Origin: Microbacterium endophyticum
GTDB lineage: Bacteria; Actinomycetota; Actinomycetes; Actinomycetales; Microbacteriaceae
Assembly: GCF_011047135.1 (NCBI RefSeq)
Contig: NZ_CP049255.1
Coordinates: forward strand, 1,364,001-1,428,000
DNA: 64,000 bases
Direction: 5' to 3'
Part shown: positions 16,043 through 24,714 of the stretch, in pieces
Layout of the letters: every line of letters starts with the position of its first letter
Numbering within the stretch: position 1 is the stretch's first letter
The notes under the pieces: generated by a model
The model's database searches: none
Seen by the model: only the letters and a program-made list of their open reading frames with translations
Told to the model about the DNA's origin: nothing
Translations under genes and position numbers: made by a program

Positions 16043-17439
16043 TGCAGCGGCACCTGGCACCAGGAAATCGCGAAGCCCGAAAGGGCGACGACTTCATCAT
16101 CGGTGTCGAGGTCGATGACGTGAGTCTCGACCTTCTCGGGAACCGGCAGCAGGTACGTGTCGTATCGGTTCGCGACGATGTCCGGAGCGATGATCACTGC
16201 CGCATAGCGCCCGCTCGGCGACACGCAGCTCTGCAGCAGTGCATCCCCCGCGGCGACCGAGTACACGGGTGTCGTGGTGCCATCGACATCTACCCGCTCG
16301 ATCATGGTTCCCTGCGCGATTCCGTCATCACCGATGAGTGCGAATGGACGCAAAGACCCTTGGTCGCCGGGAAGAGGCAACACCGTGCCCTGAAGCCCGT
16401 CGGTATCGACGGCGTCAACGAGCGGGGATTCCGTGCCGTCGGTCAGGTCGATGGCGAGCATGCCGTCCGTGCGTTCGATGACAGCCACCGATGATCCTCG
16501 AGCGATGCCATCGATACTGACCGCGGAGCCGAGGTCTACCGCGCTGTCACCCGTGGCATCCGTCAAGAGCAGCCGGCCACCGAACGTCAGTACCAGCACG
16601 CTGTTGGTGTCGGGGACGAATCGCCACTGCGCGACACGCGGATCGGCACCCTTGATCGTCACCGGCGTGGGGGCCGCTGTCGGATCATCGAGCGACGCCG
16701 TATAGAGGGCAGAGTTCTCACCCGTGGTGTCGGTGAGCACAGCGTCGGAGTACACATAGCCAACGAGGTCACCGCGATCTGCGCTTTGCAACAGGGTGAT
16801 CTGCCCGTCGCCGGGTAGCGTCATGTCGGCGGGATTCTCGCCGTCGAGATCGGTGACGATGAGCGCAGGTTTGTCGTCGTCGCTTCGCACCGAAACCACG
16901 AGATGGTTGGCCGTGGCACGAAAATCTTCGATGTGGTCATTTTCGAAGACCGGTACCGCCGCTTCGCCCGTGAGATCGGTGCGAAAGATCGTGTCGCCGC
17001 TATCAGTCCGTTTGAGTAGGTAAACGTCGAGTGCTGGCGTCGTGAAGCTCTCGGTGAATGTCGACTCGGGCTCCGAACCAATGCCTGTGACTCCAGTGAT
17101 CGTCACGGTGTAATCCGTTGCATCGTAGAGCGGCAGCGTAAAGCGCACACCGATGCTTCGGCCCGATGTGTCGACAGTGAAGTCCGTCGCGGGGGTTATC
17201 GTGACCTGATCCGCGGTGACGTCGTTGAGCGACTGGTTGGTCGTGATGATGAGGCGCGAGCCCGAGGCTTGAGTAGCGGCTGCCGGATCGACATCGACCG
17301 ACGTCATGCGCGGCCCTTGCAGTGTGCTCAGCAACCCGCCGCCGAGCGCAAGAACGACCAACACGGCGAGCACGGTCGCGAATGCGCCCACGAAAGCGCG
17401 CCGACGACGCTTCGACGCGCGAGTGCGCCTAGTACTCAT
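16039..17439 (-). CDS. Membrane-anchored Ig-like plus beta-propeller protein of unknown function
   Basis: A 466-residue protein. Arg/Lys-rich N-terminus, one transmembrane helix (FVGAFATVLAVLVVLALGGG), then a Big_5/SbsA-like Ig domain (about residues 45-130: SGSRLIITTNQSLNDVTADQ, ATDYTVTITGVTGIGSEPES). A TolB/propeller-like region of repeated blades follows to the end (for example FRTDLTGEAAVPVFENDH, LIVTDLDGENPADMTLPGD, LLLTDATGDSAVDLGS). It is likely extracytoplasmic. The start is the ATG at 17439, which overlaps the stop of the upstream TIGR03943 gene by 11 bp, so it is coupled to the zinc operon. Its role is unknown. Confidence 0.78.
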   Translation of the reverse strand: MSTRRTRASKRRRRAFVGAFATVLAVLVVLALGGGLLSTLQGPRMTSVDVDPAAATQASGSRLIITTNQSLNDVTADQVTITPATDFTVDTSGRSIGVRFTLPLYDATDYTVTITGVTGIGSEPESTFTESFTTPALDVYLLKRTDSGDTIFRTDLTGEAAVPVFENDHIEDFRATANHLVVSVRSDDDKPALIVTDLDGENPADMTLPGDGQITLLQSADRGDLVGYVYSDAVLTDTTGENSALYTASLDDPTAAPTPVTIKGADPRVAQWRFVPDTNSVLVLTFGGRLLLTDATGDSAVDLGSAVSIDGIARGSSVAVIERTDGMLAIDLTDGTESPLVDAVDTDGLQGTVLPLPGDQGSLRPFALIGDDGIAQGTMIERVDVDGTTTPVYSVAAGDALLQSCVSPSGRYAAVIIAPDIVANRYDTYLLPVPEKVETHVIDLDTDDEVVALSGFAISWCQVPLQ

Positions 17440-18208
17440 AGGGGTCCTGCGGCTCGTCGATCGCCGATACGTCACTCGCGACGATCTCTAGCGTGCCGGT
17501 TTCGCTCTCGCGAATCGTGCCGGAGATCTCCACCCACTGCCCTGTCGCGGGCACCGAGGCCTCCGCTGATATCGCGAGACTTGCTTGCTGCGCGTCAATG
17601 ACGCAGTGCGTGATGACGAGGCGCGACAGACGAAAGTCACCCGTGTCATCCGCTGGTGTCACGAAGCCGGTGAGTGTGACGGTGTCGCCTTCGAATGCGT
17701 CGGGGTTCGTTGCGGTGGCGAAAACACTGGCCCAGTCACCGACGCCGAACTGCGATGTGTCGCCCGTCGAAGCTAGGGTGACAGCATCCGAACCGCCAAA
17801 CAATTGCGGCGCACCGACATCACGTGACATCGCAAGCTCGGTCGACAACGTCGCCGCGGGAAACACCAGCATGGAGATCACGATGCCTGACGCCACGACA
17901 CCACCGCTGACAGCGGCAATCCCACCCGGAGTGACGCGCCACGCAGGCTGATCGTGATCGTGATCGTGCTCGGGGTCTGCGTCGCCGTGGTCGTGGCCAT
18001 GTTCTTCTTCGGCGCCCAGCGGCAACGTGAAGCTTGCAACGGCGCCGATCAGGACGAACACCGACATGCCCACCGTGAACCACGTGGAATCGGGGTTGAT
18101 ATATAGCGAGAGCTGACCCGACAGCGTCAACGCAATCGTCACAACAGACAACACAGCTGCCGTGCCGACACCGAGCCAACGCACTCCGATCCACCGCGCC
18201 TTAACCAA
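17429..18208 (-). CDS. TIGR03943-family membrane protein (putative permease subunit)
   Basis: A 259-residue membrane protein of the TIGR03943/YcgQ type. It has four N-terminal hydrophobic segments, then a soluble C-terminal domain with VTLTGFVTPADDTGDFRLSR, LVITHCVIDAQQASLAI and QWVEISGTIRESETGTLEIV, the typical TIGR03943 end. A His/Asp-rich loop (EEEHGHDHGDADPEHDHDHD) between helices can bind divalent metal. It follows the DUF318 permease gene with an 8-bp overlap; the two families regularly occur together. In this operon a metal-related function is likely. The TTG start at 18208 is inferred from the overlap. Confidence 0.87.
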   Translation of the reverse strand: MVKARWIGVRWLGVGTAAVLSVVTIALTLSGQLSLYINPDSTWFTVGMSVFVLIGAVASFTLPLGAEEEHGHDHGDADPEHDHDHDQPAWRVTPGGIAAVSGGVVASGIVISMLVFPAATLSTELAMSRDVGAPQLFGGSDAVTLASTGDTSQFGVGDWASVFATATNPDAFEGDTVTLTGFVTPADDTGDFRLSRLVITHCVIDAQQASLAISAEASVPATGQWVEISGTIRESETGTLEIVASDVSAIDEPQDPYEY

Positions 18209-19220
18209 CGAAGTTCACCACCAGCGCGACAACGAAGGCGAACGGAATGACCACGGCCACGAGGCCGATCAAGGTTCGGGCCGTGAAAGTGGTACGCAAC
18301 AGCGCCAGCATTTTGACATCGACGAGCGGTCCTACCAGCAAGAAAGCGACGATGGAGCCGGGCGTAAACGTCGACGCGAAAGACAGGACGAAGAACGAGT
18401 CGACGTTGGAGCAAATAGACACGACCATTGCCAGCAGGATCATCGCGGCAATCGAATAGACCGGGTTCGAACCGATTTCGAGCAACGCCGCGCGCGGCAC
18501 AATCACCTGGACTGCACCCGCAATCGCCGACCCGATGATCAACGCCGGCATGACAGCGCGCAACTCGATGACGAACTGGGCGATGCTTCGGCGGCCCTTG
18601 CCACCGGTTTCGCCCGAGACAAGTACGCAGGTGTCGCGAAAGCGATCTGTCAGGAGGGCGTCAGGTGAGGGATGCCGGCTGTACAGCCATCCGATGAGGT
18701 TCGCGATGAGATAACCACCGACAAGTCGTGCAATGAGGATGCCGTCACTGAAACCGAACGCGGCATGAGTCGTGATGATGACGATCGGGTTGACGATGGG
18801 TGCGGCGATCAGAAACGCGAGCGTCTCCGCGACGCCGAATCCGCGGATCAGGAGACCGCGCGCAAACGGCACATTGCCGCACTCACAAACCGGGATCAAC
18901 ATACCGAGAAGCGAGAGAACGGCGCGCCGGGCCCACGCTCGGCGCGGCATCCATCGCTCGATCACACCGGGCGGAACCCAGACCTGGACAACGATCGACA
19001 GGATGACACCGAGCGCAACGAATGGCAGCGACTCGATGAGCACGCTGATCGCAAGCGTCAAGCCGTCTTGGGCACGATTCGGCAGCGACGCCGCAAAGAA
19101 TGTTGGTGCGAATCGATCAATCAGAAATAGTGCGGCCACAGCGGCGAGACCAACACCTGCGCCAATCGTCCAACCGCGGGTGGAAACCGACGCACGTGTA
19201 TCAGCGCGCGTCAGACTCAT
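18201..19220 (-). CDS. DUF318-type permease (YraQ/YcgR-like)
   Basis: A 339-residue polytopic protein. The conserved pocket LGMLIPVCECGNVPFARGLL and the matching second-half VSICSNVDSFFVLSFASTF are the hallmarks of this predicted permease family. The Cys/Glu/Asn residues there may coordinate a metal or thiol substrate. It is paired with the TIGR03943 protein, as in many bacteria. The start is the ATG at 19220; it overlaps the zur 3' end by 20 bp. The context (Zur and ZnuABC) favours a zinc-linked role, but no substrate has been shown by the sequence itself. Confidence 0.87.
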   Translation of the reverse strand: MSLTRADTRASVSTRGWTIGAGVGLAAVAALFLIDRFAPTFFAASLPNRAQDGLTLAISVLIESLPFVALGVILSIVVQVWVPPGVIERWMPRRAWARRAVLSLLGMLIPVCECGNVPFARGLLIRGFGVAETLAFLIAAPIVNPIVIITTHAAFGFSDGILIARLVGGYLIANLIGWLYSRHPSPDALLTDRFRDTCVLVSGETGGKGRRSIAQFVIELRAVMPALIIGSAIAGAVQVIVPRAALLEIGSNPVYSIAAMILLAMVVSICSNVDSFFVLSFASTFTPGSIVAFLLVGPLVDVKMLALLRTTFTARTLIGLVAVVIPFAFVVALVVNFVG

Positions 19221-19614
19221 TTGCAGCAATTCGCGTGCACGACTCACACAGTCCGAAGATGTCGACGACGTGTTCGGCGTCGCTGAAACCGTGAGCGGCT
19301 GCCGTATCGTGTGCCCACTGCTCCACGTCGGTTGCGGCGATTTCTACCGTGAGCCCGCACCGGCGACAGATCAAGTGATGGTGGTGACCGCTCGTCGAAC
19401 AGGCTCGATAGAGGCTTTCGCCTTCGGGGCTCTGCAGCGAGTCTGCCTCGCCGCTTGCCGCAAGACCCGCGAGAGCCCGGTAGACCGTCGCAAGCCCGAT
19501 TCCCGTGTTGTCGTCACGCAAACGGGCGTGCAGAGACTGCGCGCTCACGAAACCACTCTCCGAAGCGAGCTCTTCGCGTACACGCTCGCGCTGCCACGTA
19601 TTGCGCTGAACCAT
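19201..19614 (-). CDS. zur: Fur-family regulator, probably the zinc repressor Zur
   Basis: A 137-residue Fur-family protein. The N-terminal winged helix spans about residues 1-80 (SLHARLRDDNTGIGLATVYR is the recognition region). The hinge and metal site are SGHHHHLICRRCGLTVEI, and the second Cys pair is FGLCESC; CxxC plus CxxC form the structural zinc site. The placement between znuB and a permease pair, and a Zur-type box in front of znuA, argue for Zur rather than Fur. The gene is in the operon it would control, giving negative feedback. Confidence 0.9.
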   Translation of the reverse strand: MVQRNTWQRERVREELASESGFVSAQSLHARLRDDNTGIGLATVYRALAGLAASGEADSLQSPEGESLYRACSTSGHHHHLICRRCGLTVEIAATDVEQWAHDTAAAHGFSDAEHVVDIFGLCESCTRIAANESDAR

Positions 19615-19671
19615 AGGCGGGAGTCTATCGGCCGGTCTTGTGGGTCGACCGGGAGCGAGCGGTCACCCGGC

Positions 19672-20532
19672 TCATGCGGCGCGCATCGTGCTGTCTTTGC
19701 GTGCACCGATCACGCGACAGACCAGGTAGATCGCGAATGAAATCGTCGTGATGTACGGGCTCACCGGCAGAGTGCCCGCCACGGCCAGCAAGATTCCACC
19801 GACCGCTGATACCAAGCCGAATACCGCCGAGAGCAGGGGCACGATGAGTGGCCCGTGTGCGACGCGCATCGCTGCCGCCGCGGGGGTGACCAACAGTGCC
19901 ATCACAAGGAGAGCGCCGATGATGTGAACGGCGACAGCGACAACCAAGCCGAGCAGCAGCATGAACAGCAACGAGACGGTTCGAGTGGGAACCCCTCGGG
20001 CCGCGGCGGACTGCGGGTCGAGTGAGTCGAACCGCAATGGGCGCCAAATCACAAGCAGCCCGATGAGGACGACTGCGCTGATCACAATGAGCCAGGTCAG
20101 CTGAGAGGACTGCACCGAGACGATCTGTCCTGTCAGCAGGCTGAACCGGTTGGCACTGCGCCCGCTGTACAGCGAGAGAAACAGGATGCCGAGCCCTAGC
20201 CCGAATGGCATGAGCACCCCGATGATCGAGTTGCGGTCGCGCGCGCGAGAGCCCAGCCATCCGATGATCGCCGCCGCGAGCACCGAGCCGACGATCGAAC
20301 CCGTCACGACATCGAAGCCGAGCAGCAGTGCAGCCGCGGCACCGGCGAACGACAGCTCACTGATGCCATGCACCGCGAAAGCCATGTCGCGCTGCATGAT
20401 GAACACGCCGATGAGTCCGCCGACAAGGCCGAGAGCCGCTCCCGCCCACAGCGAGTTTTGCACCAGCTCGAGGATCGCGCCGTACTGCGCAACGCCGCCG
20501 AAAAGGGCATCGCCGATGTCAGACCAGTTCAT
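19672..20532 (-). CDS. znuB: Zinc ABC transporter permease ZnuB
   Basis: A 286-residue ABC-3 family integral membrane protein with eight to nine hydrophobic helices. The pattern FIMQRDMAFAVHGISELSFAGAAA and LGFDVVTGSIVGS is typical of Mn/Zn permeases; the C-terminal EAA-like loop AAAMRVAHGPLIV faces the ATPase. The ATG at 20532 overlaps the znuC stop (ATGA), and zur follows after 57 bp. Confidence 0.94.
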   Translation of the reverse strand: MNWSDIGDALFGGVAQYGAILELVQNSLWAGAALGLVGGLIGVFIMQRDMAFAVHGISELSFAGAAAALLLGFDVVTGSIVGSVLAAAIIGWLGSRARDRNSIIGVLMPFGLGLGILFLSLYSGRSANRFSLLTGQIVSVQSSQLTWLIVISAVVLIGLLVIWRPLRFDSLDPQSAAARGVPTRTVSLLFMLLLGLVVAVAVHIIGALLVMALLVTPAAAAMRVAHGPLIVPLLSAVFGLVSAVGGILLAVAGTLPVSPYITTISFAIYLVCRVIGARKDSTMRAA

Positions 20533-21350
20533 GCTTGGTCCTCATCGTCATGGTGGTGATGGTGTGATTCTTCAGCATCGGGCGCCCCGACGACCACGAG
20601 CCTGCCACCGGCACGCAGGACGAACACCGGCGCACCGTACAAATCACTCAGCACCTCAGAGGTCAGAACCTCCTCGGGCGCGCCCAGCGTGAAGCGACCG
20701 TTGGCGATGTAAAGGATGCGGTCGACCGCCGCAAGCACGGGGTTGATGTCGTGCGTCACCAACAGCACCGCGGCGTCGCGCTCACGCCGATGCCGGTCGA
20801 TGAGTCGAATAACCGCTTGCTGATTCGCGAGGTCGAGGCTCGTGAGGGGTTCGTCGCAGAGCAGAAGCTTGGGGTCATCCGCGAGAGCTTGCCCCACTCG
20901 AAGACGCTGCTGTTCGCCGCCCGAAAGCACACCGACCGCTCGATCCCCGAACGTGGCGCCGTCGACATCTTCGAGGAGATGGTCGATGCGCTCCCGATCG
21001 CCTCGGCGTGGAAGCGGGAAGCCAAAGCGGTGTCCATCGACGCCGAGAGCTATGAGGTCACGACCTCGCATGGCAGTGTCCCGCGGCAGCGGTCGCTGCT
21101 GAGGGATGTACCCGATTCGCCGATTTCCCGCTCGTCGGACCGGCTCACCGAGCGCTTCGATGCTGCCCTGAGACAGTCTGTCGAGGCCGAGAACCGCCCG
21201 AAGAAGTGTCGTTTTGCCTGCGCCGCTCGGGCCGAGGACCGCGATCATCTCGCCGGGCGCAACTTCGAGGTCGAGGCCCGACCAGAGCTCTCGACCGTCG
21301 CGACGAAGCGCCGCCCCGGTAATCCGAAGCGGCGCCGCGTCAGCGGTCAC
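20529..21350 (-). CDS. znuC: Zinc ABC transporter ATP-binding protein ZnuC
   Basis: A 273-residue ABC ATPase. Walker A is LGPSGAGKTTLLRAVLGL, the Q loop follows in YIPQQRPLPRDT, the signature is VLSGGEQQRLRVGQAL, Walker B is LLLCDEPLTSLD and the switch His is in LLVTHDINPVL. The C-terminus is a His/Asp-rich tail (EESHHHHHDDEDQA), which may sense or bind zinc. I chose the GTG at 21350 because it overlaps the znuA TGA (GTGA); an ATG at 21395 inside znuA is less likely. Confidence 0.94.
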   Translation of the reverse strand: MTADAAPLRITGAALRRDGRELWSGLDLEVAPGEMIAVLGPSGAGKTTLLRAVLGLDRLSQGSIEALGEPVRRAGNRRIGYIPQQRPLPRDTAMRGRDLIALGVDGHRFGFPLPRRGDRERIDHLLEDVDGATFGDRAVGVLSGGEQQRLRVGQALADDPKLLLCDEPLTSLDLANQQAVIRLIDRHRRERDAAVLLVTHDINPVLAAVDRILYIANGRFTLGAPEEVLTSEVLSDLYGAPVFVLRAGGRLVVVGAPDAEESHHHHHDDEDQA

Positions 21351-22336
21351 TTGTCTAGCGCGCCGGCGAGGGCGGCTACGTTCTCCTGCATCCATTGAAT
21401 GTAAGTCTCGCCGTCCGGGAGCGTTTCTGTGAACTCGAGCACAGGAATTCCCTGCGCATTCGCCACATCGATGACCTGAGTCGTTTCGGCTCCACCGGTC
21501 TGCGCGTTGGCGATGAGTACTTTGACGTCACCAGATTCGATCGCGGTCTTCGCTTCGAGCAGTGTTGCCGGTGGCACGTCCTGACCCTCTTCGACGGCTT
21601 CGCTGAAGGCATCCGGTGTGGCATTTTCGAGTCCAGCCGCAGCGACGAGGTACCCCGGCACCGGCTCGGTGTAGAACACAGATTCGCCCTCATGAGCGCT
21701 CTTGATCTCATCGAGGCTCGTTTCGAGTTCCGCGATCTGAGATTCGAAGGCCGCGAGGTTAGCGGCAAAAGTGTCGGCCTGGTCTGGCAGCTGCGTTGAC
21801 AGCTCCTGCGCAATCGCCTCTGCGACATGTTCGATCGTGTGAGGGTCGTACCAGACGTGCTCGTTGAAACCCTCGATGTGGTCGTGGTCGTGCTCTTCTT
21901 CAGCGTGCGGGTCGTCTTCGAGCGAATCCGTCGTGTGCTCGTCTGCTTCCTCGCCCGGCCATGAGTGTGAATACTCGGCGGCGACGATGACGGGAGCCGT
22001 TGAGCCGGAAGCGTCGATCATCGTGTCGATGAACGAGTCGTACCCGCCGCCATTCGAGACGATCAGATCGGCGCTTTGCACCGTGAGCTGGTCACCGGCG
22101 GTCGCCTCGTACTCGTGAGGGTCTTGGGCCGCGGACGCGATGATCGGCGTCACCGTTACGCCGTCGCCTGCGATCTGCTGAGCGATGTCGCCGTAGACGT
22201 TCGTCGATGTCACGAGACTGAACGAGTTGTCGTCAGTTGCCGCGGGGCTGGAGCTTGTCGAAGAGCATCCAGCGAGTGCGAGGGCCGAAACGGCCGCGAC
22301 GGCGACCAACGCGAGGGGTTTGACTTTGGGAGGCAT
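21347..22336 (-). CDS. znuA: Zinc ABC transporter substrate-binding lipoprotein ZnuA
   Basis: A 329-residue lipoprotein. The signal sequence ends with the lipobox ALAGCSS. The metal-binding fold shows VTPIIASAAQDPHEYEAT (His), SNGGGYDSFIDTM, the acidic His-rich loop (DDPHAEEEHDHDHIEGFNEH) before VWYDPHTIEHVAEAIAQEL (His), and the C-terminal VLEFTETLPDGETYIQWM. The His-rich loop is typical of zinc, not manganese, binders. First gene of the operon. The ATG at 22336 is 7 nt behind a TATAGT -10 box, so the mRNA is likely leaderless and Zur-controlled. Confidence 0.95.
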   Translation of the reverse strand: MPPKVKPLALVAVAAVSALALAGCSSTSSSPAATDDNSFSLVTSTNVYGDIAQQIAGDGVTVTPIIASAAQDPHEYEATAGDQLTVQSADLIVSNGGGYDSFIDTMIDASGSTAPVIVAAEYSHSWPGEEADEHTTDSLEDDPHAEEEHDHDHIEGFNEHVWYDPHTIEHVAEAIAQELSTQLPDQADTFAANLAAFESQIAELETSLDEIKSAHEGESVFYTEPVPGYLVAAAGLENATPDAFSEAVEEGQDVPPATLLEAKTAIESGDVKVLIANAQTGGAETTQVIDVANAQGIPVLEFTETLPDGETYIQWMQENVAALAGALDK

Positions 22337-22343
22337 GACTACG

Positions 22344-22370
22344 ACTATACGTTACTGATAATCGTTATCA
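22344..22370 (-). promoter_or_regulatory. Zur box and leaderless promoter of znuA
   Basis: The 15-mer TGATAATCGTTATCA (22356-22370) is a 7-1-7 inverted repeat with one asymmetric pair, the pattern of actinobacterial Zur boxes. On the minus strand the -10 box TATAGT (22344-22349) follows 6 bp later and the ATG 7 nt after it. Zur bound here would cover the spacer and block the polymerase. Confidence 0.75.
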
Positions 22371-22395
22371 AAACCGATAGCGTGCTCGGTGATCC

Positions 22396-23706
22396 CTAGT
22401 CGAGCAGCAGCGCGGGCTCTTCGAGAATCGATGCGATGTCGGCGATGAAGCGCGAGACACCGTCGCCGTCGACGACCCGGTGGTCGAACGATCCCGACAC
22501 TGTCGTGACCCAGCGGGGCCGCACTTCTCCGTCGACGACCCACGGCTTCTGACGGATCGTTCCCAACGCGACGATCCCGACCTCGCCAGGATTGATGATC
22601 GGAGTACCGGCGTCCATGCCGAATACGCCGATGTTCGTGATCGTGATCGTGCCGTTCTGCTGGTCGGCAGGTGTCGTCTTACCCTCACGAGCGGTGAGAG
22701 TCAGCTTTTCGAGCGACTGCGCCAGTCCGCGCATATTCAGGTCCTGCGCGTCTTTGATGTTCGGCACGAGCAGTCCGCGCGGTGTCGCGGCAGCGATACC
22801 GAGATTGACGTAGTGGCGCACGTTGATCTGTGCGCCGCCCCCTTCGGAGTCATCGATCCAGGCGGCGTTGACCATCGGCGTACGCCGCACCGCCCAGATC
22901 ACGGCACGCGCCATGATGAGCAACGGCGAGACCTTGGTGTCAGCAAAATCTGGCGACGCTTTGAGCCGCTTGACGAGTTCCATCGTGCGGCTCGCATCGA
23001 CATCGGTCCACACCGACACGTGCGGAGCGGTGTAAGCACTGCTCGTCATCGCGCTGGCAGTCGCTTTTCGCACACCACGCACGGGAATCGACTCTTCGCG
23101 GGCATCGGTCGTCGCCGCGGGAGCAGGCTCAGATACCGCGATGGTCTCTTCGCGCACCTCGGGCCACTCGGGGGTCTCGATGTTGCGGAAGACGCTCGCC
23201 TGCGATGCGTGGCGAACGACATCTTCGCGCAGCACTTCGCCGGAGGCGCCACTCGGGCTGACTTCGGTGAGATCAACGCCGAGGTCGCGCGCGAGCTTAC
23301 GAATCGGTGGCTTAGCTACGACGCCGACCGCCGAAGTCACGGGCTTCTCAGCGGGCTTGCGGCGACGCGATGCCACCTGACCGCCCGTTCCGTAGCCGAC
23401 GAGTACTGAGCCTCCGGCATCCGCTTCTTCGGCGGGGGCCGCTGGCTGCTCACGAGGCGCAGCAGCGCCACTGCCGATCGTAATGATCGGCGCTCCGACC
23501 TCGACCGTGTCACCCTCTGCGGCGAGAAGATCGCCGACGGTGCCCTCGAACGGCGAGGGCAACTCAACGAGAGACTTGGCGGTTTCGATCTCGACGAGCA
23601 CATCGTTGACAGCAACGGTGTCACCGGGGGCGACGCGCCACGAAACGATCTCGGCTTCGGTCAATCCCTCGCCGACATCGGGGAGGAGAAAGGTCTGGGT
23701 GCTCAT
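22396..23706 (-). CDS. 2-oxoacid dehydrogenase E2 (dihydrolipoyl acyltransferase)
   Basis: The acyltransferase core of a branched-chain-type 2-oxoacid dehydrogenase; 436 residues. One N-terminal lipoyl domain has the lipoylated Lys in [13 protein letters not shown]. The E1/E3-binding domain is at about residues 130-170 ([20 protein letters not shown]). The C-terminal catalytic domain has [18 protein letters not shown] with the active-site His and Asp. Third gene after E1alpha and E1beta. The E3 gene is not nearby. BkdC is the likely name if branched-chain substrates are confirmed, but pyruvate cannot be excluded. Confidence 0.93.
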   Translation of the reverse strand: MSTQTFLLPDVGEGLTEAEIVSWRVAPGDTVAVNDVLVEIETAKSLVELPSPFEGTVGDLLAAEGDTVEVGAPIITIGSGAAAPREQPAAPAEEADAGGSVLVGYGTGGQVASRRRKPAEKPVTSAVGVVAKPPIRKLARDLGVDLTEVSPSGASGEVLREDVVRHASQASVFRNIETPEWPEVREETIAVSEPAPAATTDAREESIPVRGVRKATASAMTSSAYTAPHVSVWTDVDASRTMELVKRLKASPDFADTKVSPLLIMARAVIWAVRRTPMVNAAWIDDSEGGGAQINVRHYVNLGIAAATPRGLLVPNIKDAQDLNMRGLAQSLEKLTLTAREGKTTPADQQNGTITITNIGVFGMDAGTPIINPGEVGIVALGTIRQKPWVVDGEVRPRWVTTVSGSFDHRVVDGDGVSRFIADIASILEEPALLLD

Positions 23707-23730
23707 CCGAATTCCTAACTGGGTGCGTGC

Positions 23731-24714
23731 TCAGTACGCGAGCGCGCGGTCGACGGCTTCGAGGATGCGATCGGGGTCGGGCAGATATACGCCCTCGAGC
23801 TTCGCGGGCGGGAACGGAACATCGAAACCCGAAACCCGAAGAACGGGGGCTTCGAGAGAGTAGAAAGCGCGCTCGGTTACGGTCGCCGCCACTTCGCTCC
23901 CGACGCTCGTGAAGCCGGGGGCTTCTTGCGCGTAGACCATGCGCCCGGTGCGACGCACCGAATCGAGAATCGGCGCGTAGTCGATGGGCGACAACGAGCG
24001 CACATCAATGACCTCGCAACTGGTGCCCTCTGCCTCGGCGAGCGCAGCCGCCTGCAGCAGCGTTGTGACCATCGCGCCATGACCGACGAGGGTCACGTCG
24101 GTTCCGCGGCGTACGACACGGCTGGCGTGGAGGTCGATCGCGCGCTCCGAGATATCCACTTCGCCCTTTTGCCAATATTTGGCTTTCGGCTCGAGAAAGA
24201 TCACCGGGTCGTCGGAGGCGATGGCATCCTGAATCATCCAGTAGGCGTCGTTCGCCGTCGAGGGGCTCACCACACGAAGACCCGCCGTGTGGGTGAAGTA
24301 TGCCTCGGGGCTTTCCTGGTGGTGCTCAATTGCGCCGATGTGCCCACCGTAGGGAATTCGAATGACAACGGGCATGCTGACTGCGCCCTCATGGCGGTTC
24401 GTAAACTTCGCAAGCTGCGTTGTGATCTGGTCGAAGCCGGGAAAGACAAAGCCATCGAACTGGATCTCGCACACGGGGCGAAAGCCCGCCAGAGCGAGGC
24501 CGATCGCCGTGCCGATGATTCCGGACTCCGCAAGGGGTGTGTCGACGACTCGCTGCGGCCCGAATTCGGCCTGCAGACCCTCGGTCACGCGGAAGACGCC
24601 ACCGAGCGGCCCGATGTCTTCGCCAGTCAGTACCACACGATCGTTTTCGCTCAGCGCGCGGCGAAGGCCCGCATTGAGCGCCTTGCCGAGGGGCATCGTT
24701 GTGGTTTCGCTCAT
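23731..24714 (-). CDS. 2-oxoacid dehydrogenase E1 beta subunit
   Basis: A 327-residue transketolase-like subunit. MPLGKALNAGLRRALSENDR, VVLTGEDIGPLGGVFRVTEG, DTPLAESGIIGTAIGLALAG and IQFDGFVFPGFDQITTQLAK are close to BCKDH/PDH E1 beta; the Glu in the GEDIG segment helps activate thiamine diphosphate. Its ATG overlaps the E1alpha stop by 4 bp, so the two subunits are translationally coupled. Confidence 0.95.
   Translation of the reverse strand: MSETTTMPLGKALNAGLRRALSENDRVVLTGEDIGPLGGVFRVTEGLQAEFGPQRVVDTPLAESGIIGTAIGLALAGFRPVCEIQFDGFVFPGFDQITTQLAKFTNRHEGAVSMPVVIRIPYGGHIGAIEHHQESPEAYFTHTAGLRVVSPSTANDAYWMIQDAIASDDPVIFLEPKAKYWQKGEVDISERAIDLHASRVVRRGTDVTLVGHGAMVTTLLQAAALAEAEGTSCEVIDVRSLSPIDYAPILDSVRRTGRMVYAQEAPGFTSVGSEVAATVTERAFYSLEAPVLRVSGFDVPFPPAKLEGVYLPDPDRILEAVDRALAY

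Noticed and set aside
20529..20600. Error or contamination suggested by the His-rich run in znuC
   Set aside because: His-rich tails are common in zinc transporter ATPases and the run is in frame up to the ATGA junction with znuB.
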